A stretch of 64,000 nucleotides of DNA from contig JAOASB010000041.1 in NCBI GenBank assembly GCA_025210375.1, forward strand, positions 40,481 to 104,480, written 5' to 3'. Positions 55,627 through 63,682 of this stretch are shown here, in pieces. The position numbers and the translations under genes are program-made. Within the stretch, counting starts at the first letter, position 1; every line of letters starts with the position of its first letter. The DNA comes from Maledivibacter sp. (GTDB lineage: Bacteria > Bacillota > Clostridia > Peptostreptococcales > Caminicellaceae). The notes under the pieces are model-generated. The model did no database searches, was not told the origin of the DNA, and worked only from the letters and a program-made list of their open reading frames with translations.

Positions 55627-56906
55627 AGGATAAGCTAAAAAAACAATCAATTCTAGGATCGGCTACCTATAACAACATTATATATGTCTTATTGTTTCTA
55701 TTTTTTTTGTTTATGCTATTGATAATACCTTCTGTGTTTATTTCTATTCCAATTTCTATTATATATTATCATGTTTACGATGCTAATTTAAAATTAATTA
55801 TTTTTGTTGTATTCGTTATTCTATTGATATTTCTATTAAATAGATCATTAAAACACCATAACAGAAAAATAGAGATTTCTGAAAACTTGTTTTTGGTGAA
55901 TAATGATACAACTAAGTATTTACCTATATTTGAAGTGCTTGAGAGAGAAGAGCTATGTGGTGAAATTGATGTATATATCACGAAAAAAGAGAACGAAAAA
56001 ATTAGTATTGAAGTTAGTCGTCAAAGATCGGTACTTATAATTGGAGAAGAATTTTATGATAAAAAAATTGAGAATATCAAATCACTTATTTATCATGAAA
56101 TATTCCATCATAGATTTTGGTTATTTCAAGCTATTAACTTTACTTTTAAAAACTCTCTAAAAGAAATTAATCACAAAAAAAATCAAGTAAATAAAAGGTA
56201 TGGATGTGCATTTGATTTACTTGGTATAACTTATTTAAATCGATCAATAGAATTGATGAATGAGGTGATAATAACTATTACTTATACAGTAGTGTCGTTA
56301 TATAGTTCGTTTATAAATGAAACATTTGCAGATTTTTATGCAATTGATAAAACGAAAAGTTCAGGAATAATAAGATTTCTAAGATCGAAAACCAAGGGTG
56401 AATGTTATGATTATAAAATGTATGACGATTCTCATCTAGAGCCTAAAATGAGAATTAGAATTTTAGAAGAATATTTCAGTCATAAGTACATGAAGCGGGA
56501 TCATAAGCTTTGGTTTACAAAACTGATAATCATATTCGTTGCAGTTGTGCTATCATCATTTGCTTTCTCAAAACTTATGATATTAATTTCTCAAAAATAT
56601 TCGAGCATACCAGTTGAGTATTTGAAGAATAAATGGATTGCATTATTCAATAATAATGAAAAAATTGCACTTGCATATTTTCTGTTGTTTACATCTGTGC
56701 TAGGTTCAGTTTTCGGGATAAGAAAATGGTTTAGCTTAAGTTATTATAATGCATCATCAATAGCTGAAATTCGTAAAAATGCAATATTTTATACATCACT
56801 ATCTTTGTTTATGGGGTGCATAGGATTGATGATTCTTATTGGTCAAAATATTATTTTACTAATTTTGGCATTAGTTTTTGGGATAATTTTTAGAGCATCA
56901 AACTAA
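55602..56906 (+). CDS. Polytopic M48-like membrane metallopeptidase
   Basis: A 434-residue protein. Spans occur at about 26-50 and 62-82, and three more near the C terminus (about 308-330, 355-372, 395-430). The catalytic HEIFH (165-169) in SLIYHEIFHHRFW and INETFADFYAID (E240, D244) give the M48/HtpX-type zinc site on the cytosolic side. GAGGTGAGG precedes the ATG inside the upstream gene. The pair probably forms a membrane complex. Its setting among cassette genes suggests a stress or defence role; the substrate is unknown. Confidence 0.72.
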   Translation: MDRLKGWIKDKLKKQSILGSATYNNIIYVLLFLFFLFMLLIIPSVFISIPISIIYYHVYDANLKLIIFVVFVILLIFLLNRSLKHHNRKIEISENLFLVNNDTTKYLPIFEVLEREELCGEIDVYITKKENEKISIEVSRQRSVLIIGEEFYDKKIENIKSLIYHEIFHHRFWLFQAINFTFKNSLKEINHKKNQVNKRYGCAFDLLGITYLNRSIELMNEVIITITYTVVSLYSSFINETFADFYAIDKTKSSGIIRFLRSKTKGECYDYKMYDDSHLEPKMRIRILEEYFSHKYMKRDHKLWFTKLIIIFVAVVLSSFAFSKLMILISQKYSSIPVEYLKNKWIALFNNNEKIALAYFLLFTSVLGSVFGIRKWFSLSYYNASSIAEIRKNAIFYTSLSLFMGCIGLMILIGQNIILLILALVFGIIFRASN

Positions 56907-56960
56907 TCTAGAACATTAATGAAGATATAAAGTTTAATAGACTATGCCCCATCCTTTTTA

Positions 56961-57181
56961 AGACAAGTTGGAAGAGGAGAGAGAAGTGTTACATTTTTGA
57001 CTCTTGTAAAATTGACCAATGGGTTAGGTGTAACCATAGACTATTCTCTAACGGATTTAGTAAAAACACAAGATGAACAGCTAATGAAACAGATGTTAAA
57101 GCTCATGATGGTAGGACAAGCAAGGAAAAGGAAATGGTACTGAATTTAGTTAAGCTTGTATTTTGGGATTTGGATGAGTGA
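56961..57181 (+). pseudogene. Degenerate copy of the XRE regulator (3' part)
   Basis: This stretch aligns with the 3' two thirds of the XRE gene at 52642-52968 (AAGAGGAGAGAGAAGT, later GGTAGGACAAGCAA and TTGGATGAGTGA). The N-terminal part is missing. A one-base deletion near 57103 (ATGATGG against ATGGATGG) shifts the frame, so it cannot encode the full protein. It continues directly into module R2, showing that regulator and module were duplicated together. Confidence 0.85.
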
Positions 57182-57232
57182 TAACTCAGTATCTTGATGA
57201 AAGTATTAAAAAGTAAATAATTCTTTAACTAG

Positions 57233-57270
57233 AAATTCCTATAGGATTTATAAATCATAGGAATTTTTTT
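57233..57270 (+). terminator. Terminator in cassette-leading module R2
   Basis: AAATTCCTATA and ATCATAGGAATTT form a stem followed by a long T run, the best version of the three. Confidence 0.85.
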
Positions 57271-57327
57271 GCAATAAATTGTATTTTCACAAAATTTATG
57301 AAATATTGACAAAATACATAGAGGGAT

Positions 57328-57355
57328 TTTACAAAATTTACATAATTAATATAGT
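57328..57355 (+). promoter_or_regulatory. Promoter in cassette-leading module R2
   Basis: TTTACA (57328-57333) and TATAGT (57350-57355), 16 bp apart, as in R1. Confidence 0.6.
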
Positions 57356-57456
57356 AAATGATTAGTAGGATAATTTTCTAATATTTTCAGTGTAATATTA
57401 CTGACATATGTTGAGGATATAATAGTTAGATAACAAACAGGAAAGGAGAGAATTAT

Positions 57457-58212
57457 ATGGTTGAGTATGATAAAAGAAAGTTTAAAGTATTAGAAAAAAA
57501 TATTAGGCACTCAAATAGATATATCTACTCTAAAGAAGTAAATAGTATTATTGACGAAATTATGGAAATTTCAAAATCACATATTATAGAAATTGGACAA
57601 GATGTTGAGTTATATCGATGTCAGGTTGGATGCATATATAAAGAAGATGAAAGCAATTATGATATATTACCATATGAAAAATTAAGAATGTTTCCAAGAA
57701 AGAATATAGCTAATGAAGGACGAGCTAATCCTAAAGGTATACCATATTTATATATGGCTACTGATATGAAAACTGCTATGTGTGAAGTAAGAGCTTGGCC
57801 TGGACTTGATGTATCATGCTGTGTTTTTAAGCCTAAGCAAAAGTTAAAATTAATAGATTTAACTAAACAATATAAAGCTGGACTAATTATCGATTTTAAA
57901 AAAAATTTAGTATTATCTAATGATTCTTCCGAAGATTTGTGGGGAGAAATAAATAATGCATTTTCTTTTCCAATATTAAGTACGGACAATTCGGCAGATT
58001 ATTCTATAACGCAAGTAATTGCAGAGATAATTAAGAATGAGGGTTATGATGGTTTATTATATAACTCATATTTTACAAAGAATACTTCGAGAGGCAAGAA
58101 TATTGTTTTATTTGATAAAGATAAGGTAAAGATTTGTTATGGACATGTTGTTGAAATTAAAAAATTAGATATAGATATTAAACAGGTTGGAAATACAGTT
58201 TGGTATGAATAA
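57457..58212 (+). CDS. RES-domain protein (putative NAD+ phosphorylase)
   Basis: A 251-residue protein. The RES domain is clear: R54 in LYRCQVG, then GRANPKGIPYLYMATDMKTA (R89, Y97, Y99) and MCEVRAWPG with E110, the residues that line the NAD pocket in RES toxins. Known RES toxins deplete NAD+ and are paired with an Xre/DUF2384-type antitoxin; none is adjacent, and the only upstream helix-turn-helix remnant is another type and broken. It is therefore an orphan RES cassette, perhaps an NAD-depleting defence effector. AAAGGAGAG precedes the ATG. Confidence 0.87.
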   Translation: MVEYDKRKFKVLEKNIRHSNRYIYSKEVNSIIDEIMEISKSHIIEIGQDVELYRCQVGCIYKEDESNYDILPYEKLRMFPRKNIANEGRANPKGIPYLYMATDMKTAMCEVRAWPGLDVSCCVFKPKQKLKLIDLTKQYKAGLIIDFKKNLVLSNDSSEDLWGEINNAFSFPILSTDNSADYSITQVIAEIIKNEGYDGLLYNSYFTKNTSRGKNIVLFDKDKVKICYGHVVEIKKLDIDIKQVGNTVWYE

Positions 58213-58221
58213 TTGTTTATC

Positions 58222-58351
58222 ACCTAACACAGCAGTTTCTAACACAAGCCTTTGACACCAAATTTTCTTGATAAATGGTAGATAGTTGGTGGGTAAAGTC
58301 GACGCCAAATTGTACGGGCCATTAGCGTGAAGAACTGTGGAAACGTTACAG
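58222..58351 (+). other. attC-like recombination site 2
   Basis: The 5' box ACCTAAC (58222-58228) fits RYYYAAC and is followed by AGTTTCT. The 3' end has AGAACTGTGGAAAC and then GTTACAG (58345-58351). The inner AGTTTCT/AGAACT and outer TAAC/GTTA pair across the 130-bp site. Confidence 0.6.
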
Positions 58352-58408
58352 AGCATTAAACTAATGTATTTGGAAAAATGTATATTATTAACTTTAAGGA
58401 GGAGAATT

Positions 58409-59026
58409 ATGTGGCCTTTAGGAGACTATGAAAGATTAGTGAGTGAAATTAAACGCCGTGAAAACATGAATATACCTGTTACATTTGGAATACTAATAGC
58501 AGATTATAGACAAGTAAAATGTAGAGAGTATATATTAAATTATATAAATCGATTCAACTATAAATCTGATAGGTATATTAACTTTTATTTGCCAGGATAT
58601 TTAGAAGAAGATATATCTAGAAAAAGAAAAGATAAGATAAGGATACACGAAAAAGAATATTATTTTGATGAAGAGATTTACATGAGATTTTTATATAAAT
58701 TAGAAAGTGATTTTGAAATTGATTATCCATATAATCCTGTTCTATTATTACTTGAATATGATAGAGGAAACTTTAAAAAATCTAAGAGGATAGTAATAGA
58801 ATTAGATAAAGATGGAGCAGATATAAAATTAGTTGGGGAACTATTTGAGAGAATATTTTCATATGCTACTAGTAGCTCTTCAATAAATAATATCTCAAAC
58901 AAATTAATGAAAACTGAAATAACAGATGGATTGCTTGACAGTATTATTGCTGCTATTGATAATAGCTATTTAACAGCTATATATGATAAAGCTAATAATA
59001 TTGCTAAATACAAACTAAAAAAATAA
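58409..59026 (+). CDS. Uncharacterised cassette protein
   Basis: A 205-residue protein from ATG 58409, which has TTAAGGAGGAG ideally placed; longer in-frame starts lie inside the attC-like region. I do not recognise the family. It is charged, probably soluble, with strands around TFGILIADYRQVK and PYNPVLLLLEYDRGN and helices at the C terminus (SSSINNISNKLM, DSIIAAIDNS). No transmembrane segment or catalytic motif is evident. It fills cassette 4, between attC-like sites 2 and 3. Confidence 0.68.
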   Translation: MWPLGDYERLVSEIKRRENMNIPVTFGILIADYRQVKCREYILNYINRFNYKSDRYINFYLPGYLEEDISRKRKDKIRIHEKEYYFDEEIYMRFLYKLESDFEIDYPYNPVLLLLEYDRGNFKKSKRIVIELDKDGADIKLVGELFERIFSYATSSSSINNISNKLMKTEITDGLLDSIIAAIDNSYLTAIYDKANNIAKYKLKK

Positions 59027-59039
59027 TGTTTAAGACATC

Positions 59040-59165
59040 ATGTAACATAGCAGTCCAAGAGATAAACTTCTGTCCCTATTTCGCTGGATATAAGGTAGCC
59101 ATTGATAAGCAAAATCAGTGAAAAACCTAAGTATGTTTACGTCGGGAACTGTGAGAACGTTAGCT
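59040..59165 (+). other. attC-like recombination site 3
   Basis: The 5' end CATGTAACATAGCAGTCC pairs with GGGAACTG (59144-59151) and GTTAGCT (59159-59165): outer TAAC/GTTA and inner AGTCC/GGGAACT. Length is about 126 bp. Confidence 0.62.
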
Positions 59166-59191
59166 GAAATGCATTTATTAAGGTGATAACT

Positions 59192-59425
59192 ATGAATAAA
59201 AAAGAGTGGAATAATAGAATTGCAAATAGAAGTGATTTTACTGCAGGATTAGTACATTTAACAAAATCTAATAAAGATAAAAATAAGTCTTCATTGGAAA
59301 TATTAATGAAGATTTTAAAAGAGCAAAACCTAATAGGTAGTACAATTAATTCAGGTTATATAGTAGTAGATATTCCAGCAGTTTGTCTTCAAGATACTCT
59401 GTTATATTTATTAGCTAACTGTTAA
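59192..59425 (+). CDS. Short cassette protein, probably truncated
   Basis: A 77-residue product from ATG 59192 after AAGGTGAT. The pattern NRSDFTAGLVHLTK, then LEILMKILKEQNLIGS and PAVCLQDT, resembles the first part of longer abortive-infection-like proteins that open with a conserved vHLTK...CFxE region. Here it stops just as that region ends, and the stop abuts attC-like site 4. It is therefore likely to be a remnant of a longer gene whose 3' part was lost at the recombination boundary. Confidence 0.55.
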   Translation: MNKKEWNNRIANRSDFTAGLVHLTKSNKDKNKSSLEILMKILKEQNLIGSTINSGYIVVDIPAVCLQDTLLYLLANC

Positions 59426-59502
59426 CTTAACAGCCCACAATATGACTTATGATAAATAGGATGTTAGAAAAAATCACATTGGTGACTGTAGGAACATTAG
59501 GT
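59425..59502 (+). other. attC-like recombination site 4
   Basis: The 5' box ACTTAAC fits RYYYAAC. The 3' end ACTGTAGGAACATTAGGT parallels site 3 (ACTGTGAGAACGTTAGCT), with ATTA replacing GTTA. Inner pairing CACAAT/ATTGGTG is weak. About 78 bp. Confidence 0.5.
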
Positions 59503-59602
59503 GAAATATCAAAAAATACTAGGTAATATTGATTGTAAGATAGATTTAATATAGCATATTATATAATCATACAAGATTACTTAAAAAAGGAGGATAGCCT
59601 AT

Positions 59603-61168
59603 ATGCCTATACCGGAAAAAGTTTCTGTTAATAAACTATTGTTATGGGAAGAAAACCCACGGCATACAACTTCAGAAACCCAAAAAGAAGCGATTTCTCA
59701 ATTGGTAACTGGTTATGGAGACAAAATTTATAATTTAGCTAAGGATATTGGCAAAAATGGCTTAATTGAACCTTTAGCGGTTCTAAAGAAAGATAATACA
59801 TATGTTGTTTATGAAGGGAATAGAAGATTGTTAGCAATGAAGCTAATAATTAACCCTGATATTATAAAAGATATTGATTTAAAGATGTATAATAAGTTTT
59901 CTTCAATTAAAAAAACTGATAATTTTAATGATACTATTTCAGTAAATACATATCAAGAAAAAGAAATGGATAAACTATTACACTATGTTGAATTAAGACA
60001 TAACGGAGAGTTGGATGGGAAAGGGGTAATAAAGTGGAATGCTCCTAGTAAAGCCAGATTTTTTGAATTAAGAAATAATAAAAATGATAAATATCTAATA
60101 TTCTATAGATTTCTCAAAACAAACAACGTATTAAGTGATAGAGATTTTAACTTGGTAAGTAAAACTAATTGGGAACGTATTCTTTTGAAGCCTGGGCAAG
60201 AATTTCTAGAGTTAGTATATGAAGGTGGAGAGTTTAAAACAAGTTTAGCTTTATATGATTTTAAAAAGAGAATTCAGCTTATAGCTTCAGAATTAGCGGG
60301 GCAGAATGTAAGCCGTGTATATGCTAGAGTTAACCAGGAGATATTTTTTAATGAAATGAAAGAACGTTTAAATCTCAATAATAAAAGTGATGGATGTCAA
60401 CAAGTTGATATGTCATCTTTAGAGAATATAGAAATTGAATCTAAAAAAGATACGGAAGAATCAAAAAATGATGATATTGAGCTTAAGGAAGTCTATGGAA
60501 AAACTAAATCAAGTACAAAATCGCTACAATTCACAGAACCTATTAAATCACAAGATACAATGCAACGTATAAATAATAAAGATGATGATACTATTGATAA
60601 AGATAGTTTATTAGATAATAAAGAGATTGCAGAAAATAATGATGTAACAGACTTAGGGACTAAAGATATAAAGATAAGTGATAAGAAGAGTAGCGGTAAT
60701 AATCTCAATTGTTTTTTTGCTGAATTAAAGAATACTATAGACTTTTCACAACAAGATAATAAAGGTATTCAATGTATTATAAATGAATTAGAAAAGATAT
60801 CATCAAAAAAACTTCATAAGACTATACCAATAGCTAGTGCTTTTTTAATGAGGTCATTACTTGAACAGTCTATTTTATATTTATTAAGAGAACGAAATGT
60901 ACTTAAAAGTATAAAAGAAAAGTCAAAGGGAGAAATTCCAGGCTTGATGAAATTAATTAAATATGTAGATAATCATAAAAGTAATTTATTTAGTAATGAT
61001 AGAGAACTTGAAAGATGTTGGAATGTTGTTTCTAAAAACATTGGTACAAAAGACCATCTAGATTTAATTGTTCATCATCCAGAATTAATCCAACCGGATG
61101 GTAGTGTTTTACAATCTATCGCCAATAATGGTTTCAGAGCATTAATAGAAAAATTACTTACCATATAG
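59603..61168 (+). CDS. ParB/Srx-domain protein
   Basis: A 521-residue protein. The N-terminal ParB-like domain (about 1-85) has VSVNKLLLWEENPRH and VVYEGNRRLLAMK, the ENPR and EGNRR motifs of ParB/Srx nucleases or CTP switches. A middle region (about 100-250) is followed by a disordered, acidic linker (about 255-370). A helical C-terminal domain (about 375-521; FLMRSLLEQSILYLL) may be a HEPN-like module. It is followed 54 bp later by a DNA adenine methyltransferase gene. The pair could form a modification-linked defence unit. AAAGGAGG precedes the ATG. Confidence 0.75.
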   Translation: MPIPEKVSVNKLLLWEENPRHTTSETQKEAISQLVTGYGDKIYNLAKDIGKNGLIEPLAVLKKDNTYVVYEGNRRLLAMKLIINPDIIKDIDLKMYNKFSSIKKTDNFNDTISVNTYQEKEMDKLLHYVELRHNGELDGKGVIKWNAPSKARFFELRNNKNDKYLIFYRFLKTNNVLSDRDFNLVSKTNWERILLKPGQEFLELVYEGGEFKTSLALYDFKKRIQLIASELAGQNVSRVYARVNQEIFFNEMKERLNLNNKSDGCQQVDMSSLENIEIESKKDTEESKNDDIELKEVYGKTKSSTKSLQFTEPIKSQDTMQRINNKDDDTIDKDSLLDNKEIAENNDVTDLGTKDIKISDKKSSGNNLNCFFAELKNTIDFSQQDNKGIQCIINELEKISSKKLHKTIPIASAFLMRSLLEQSILYLLRERNVLKSIKEKSKGEIPGLMKLIKYVDNHKSNLFSNDRELERCWNVVSKNIGTKDHLDLIVHHPELIQPDGSVLQSIANNGFRALIEKLLTI

Positions 61169-61222
61169 AATTAGCCATAGGTTTAATAATTATGTTATTA
61201 TTTATATAAAGGATGTGTTGGT

Positions 61223-62050
61223 ATGGCTAATTACTCACCGCTTAGATATCCAGGTGGTAAAGCAAAATTATATTCTATGATAAAGGAAATAATATATAAT
61301 AATAATTTAAAAGGATGTACATATGTGGAGCCTTTTGCTGGTGGAGCAGGACTTGCATTAAATTTACTCTTTAAAGGTGATGTAGATAAATTAATATTGA
61401 ATGATTTTGATAGATCAATATATGCTTTTTGGTATTGTTGTTTATACTATACAGATGAATTTATTAAATTGATAAATGAGACTCCTGTTAATTTAGAAAA
61501 TTGGCAGGAACAGAGATTATATCAAAAAGATAAGGATAATGTTGATTTACTTACTTTAGGATTTTCAACTTTCTATTTAAATAGAACAAATAGATCTGGA
61601 ATTATAAAGGGCGGTATTATAGGCGGTCAGAGCCAAACTGGCAAGTATAAATTAGATTGTCGTTTTAATAAGGTAAATCTAATTTACAGGATAAGAGAAA
61701 TACAAAAATACGCTAATAAAATATCTATACATAATCTTGATGCTGTAGAATTAATTAATAGTTATTTAAAGGATATGGAAACAAATTCGTTTACCTTCTT
61801 TGATCCTCCATATTATCATAAAGCACAGGGATTATATACAAACTTCTACAATCATAATGATCACATTGACCTCAAAAACAAAATAATTGAGGCTATGCGC
61901 ACTCATTATATTATTACATATGATAATGCCGATGAAATAGTTGATATATATTCAGAGATGGATTCTTTATGCTATGACATTTCATACAGTGCAACGGTTA
62001 AACGAAAAGAAAAAGAAATAATGATATATAGCAATCTATTAAAAGTATAA
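61223..62050 (+). CDS. DNA adenine N6-methyltransferase (Dam/DpnM-like)
   Basis: A 275-residue enzyme of the D12 class. The start PLRYPGGKAKL (about 6-16) and EPFAGGAG (36-43) form the SAM-binding motifs; the catalytic FFDPPYY (DPPY 194-197) is intact. The target-recognition region lies in between (about 80-180). It should methylate adenine in a short sequence that cannot be read from the protein. It shares cassette 6 with the ParB-like gene, with no cognate restriction enzyme visible, so self-protection for the ParB-like partner is a reasonable guess. Confidence 0.92.
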   Translation: MANYSPLRYPGGKAKLYSMIKEIIYNNNLKGCTYVEPFAGGAGLALNLLFKGDVDKLILNDFDRSIYAFWYCCLYYTDEFIKLINETPVNLENWQEQRLYQKDKDNVDLLTLGFSTFYLNRTNRSGIIKGGIIGGQSQTGKYKLDCRFNKVNLIYRIREIQKYANKISIHNLDAVELINSYLKDMETNSFTFFDPPYYHKAQGLYTNFYNHNDHIDLKNKIIEAMRTHYIITYDNADEIVDIYSEMDSLCYDISYSATVKRKEKEIMIYSNLLKV

Positions 62051-62114
62051 AGATTTACGGATATTAACCAGTGCTGGTAGGTATCCGTTTTTATATACTT
62101 GTTTAATGGAAATC

Positions 62115-62192
62115 ACCCAATACAGCAGTTTCCGGAACTATTATTATCAAAACGGAAGGATTAAAAATCGCATTGGGAACTGAACGGTACGA
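62115..62192 (+). other. attC-like recombination site 5
   Basis: The 5' end ACCCAATACAGCAGTTTCC pairs through CAGTTTCC with GGGAACTG (62175-62182). The expected GTTA core has become GGTA (62187). About 78 bp. A hairpin TAGACCGA / TCGGTCTA follows. Confidence 0.5.
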
Positions 62193-62337
62193 GTAGACCG
62201 ATAGCAAAGATAAAATTTAGGGACAAAAAACCTGTCTCTTGTTCGGTCTATAGTACTTGGATACCTGGAGGAATAATAGTAAGAGTTTTGATATTTTTAT
62301 GAAGGTAGTAAAAAAATAAATAATTGTTTAATTACAT

Positions 62338-62373
62338 ATTCCTATGAAGATTGTTAATCCATAGGAGTTTTTT
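62338..62373 (+). terminator. Terminator in cassette-leading module R3
   Basis: ATTCCTATG and CCATAGGAGT flank the loop, followed by a T run. Confidence 0.8.
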
Positions 62374-62433
62374 CTGCAAGAAATTACATTTTTACACAAT
62401 TTATTGAGTATTGATAAAAACAGATAGAGGAAT

Positions 62434-62461
62434 TTTACAAAATTTGTATAATTAATATAAT
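62434..62461 (+). promoter_or_regulatory. Promoter in cassette-leading module R3
   Basis: TTTACA (62434-62439) and a consensus TATAAT (62456-62461), 16 bp apart. Confidence 0.65.
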
Positions 62462-62546
62462 AAGTGATTAATTTGAATTAGAAGAAATATGACATATGTT
62501 ATGAATCCCATAGTTAGGTGAAATCTTATTAAGAAAGGAAATTATT

Positions 62547-63569
62547 ATGGATAAAAGATATCAAGTTTTTATAAGTTCAACATATCAGGATTTACAAGAA
62601 GAGAGACAAGAAATTATACAAGCTTTACTAGAATTGGATTGTATACCATCTGGAATGGAGTTATTTCCTGCTGCTAATGAAGATCAATGGAGTTTAATAA
62701 AAAGAGTAATTGATGATTGCGATTATTACATGGTTGTAATAGGAGGACGATATGGGTCTATTGGGCCAAGTGGATTAAGTTATACTGAAATGGAGTATAG
62801 ATATGCTTTAGAATGTGGAAAGCCAATTATTGGGTTTATACATAAAAGTCCAGATAAAATAGTTGCTGGTAAGTCTGAAAAAAGTGATGAAGGTAAATTG
62901 AAATTGGAAGAATTTAGAAAATTAGTTTCTAGAAAAATGGTAAAATATTGGGAAACGCCAATGGAGTTAGGTTCAAAAGTCTCAAGAAGTTTAATAAGCC
63001 TAATTAAAAATAATCCAGCCATAGGGTGGGTAAGAGCTGATAAAGTAACAAATGAGAATTCTGCCAGTGAAATTCTTAGTTTAAAGAATAAAATTGAATC
63101 TTTAGAAGAACAATTAGAATTATCTAGAACAAAAGCTCCGGAAGGAACTGATGAATTAGCTCAAGGAGAAGATGAATTCAATATTGATGTAATTATAGAA
63201 GATTATACTGAAATTAGAAACTATATGAGTATTAATATGACTTGGAATCAAATATTTTATATTCTTGCTCCGATGATGATAAATGAATCATCAAAAGATG
63301 ATTTAAAAAAAGCATTACGTCATTATGTCGCTAAAGAAGTTCAAGAATATATGATCCAGAATGATTTAGATACTAATCCAACTACAGTTCATGATATTGA
63401 TAATACATCCTATGACACTGTTATTGTTCAACTTAGAGCTTTAGGTTTAATAAAAAAAAGTAATAAGAGTCGAAGCATCAAAGATACCAATACTTACTGG
63501 ACGTTAACACCATATGGTGATGAAGTAATGACAAAATTAAGAGCGGTGAGAAAAACATTTTCTCAATAA
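62547..63569 (+). CDS. DUF4062 protein (TIR-like/STAND-type N-terminal domain)
   Basis: A 340-residue protein. The N-terminal DUF4062 domain (about 4-150) shows YQVFISSTYQDLQEERQ, MELFPAANEDQW, CDYYMVVIGGRYGS and GLSYTEMEYRYAL, the family hallmarks of a TIR-like Rossmann fold. A coiled coil (about 185-205) leads to a C-terminal region ending in a winged-helix-like segment (VIVQLRALGLIKKSN). DUF4062 is common at the N terminus of NTPase immune proteins; here the NTPase is absent. It may sense or signal infection, but this is inference. GAAAGGAAA precedes the ATG. Confidence 0.85.
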   Translation: MDKRYQVFISSTYQDLQEERQEIIQALLELDCIPSGMELFPAANEDQWSLIKRVIDDCDYYMVVIGGRYGSIGPSGLSYTEMEYRYALECGKPIIGFIHKSPDKIVAGKSEKSDEGKLKLEEFRKLVSRKMVKYWETPMELGSKVSRSLISLIKNNPAIGWVRADKVTNENSASEILSLKNKIESLEEQLELSRTKAPEGTDELAQGEDEFNIDVIIEDYTEIRNYMSINMTWNQIFYILAPMMINESSKDDLKKALRHYVAKEVQEYMIQNDLDTNPTTVHDIDNTSYDTVIVQLRALGLIKKSNKSRSIKDTNTYWTLTPYGDEVMTKLRAVRKTFSQ

Positions 63570-63574
63570 GACCT

Positions 63575-63682
63575 CACATAACAAAACAATTAGCAAAACT
63601 CCCTTCGCTGGGTGCAAGTGCACTTACGTAGTAGAGCTTTGCGGAATCAGTGCATAGATGTCGCTAATCCGAAATGTTAGTA
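63575..63682 (+). other. attC-like recombination site 6 (best folded)
   Basis: CACATAAC at the left pairs with GTTAGT at 63676, and AATTAGC (63588-63594) pairs with GCTAAT (63663-63668). The two boxes are separated by unpaired spacers (AAAAC and CCGAAAT), giving the bipartite stem of an attC bottom-strand fold over about 108 bp. Confidence 0.68.

Larger units (their letters stand above)
57182..57431 (+). repeat. Cassette-leading module, copy 2 (R2)
   Basis: It is closely similar to R1 over its length and ends at GTTAGAT (57425-57431), 26 bp before the RES gene. Confidence 0.85.
62283..62519 (+). repeat. Cassette-leading module, copy 3 (R3)
   Basis: It is a more diverged copy of R1/R2 without the regulator gene, ending at GTTAGGT (62513-62519), 28 bp before the DUF4062 gene. 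Confidence 0.8.

Noticed and set aside
59445..59455. TTATCATAAGT (minus strand), matching the end of rlmH, as a possible second SCC-type attachment site
   Set aside because: Only 11 bases in AT-rich DNA and in inverted orientation, whereas SCC ends are direct repeats.
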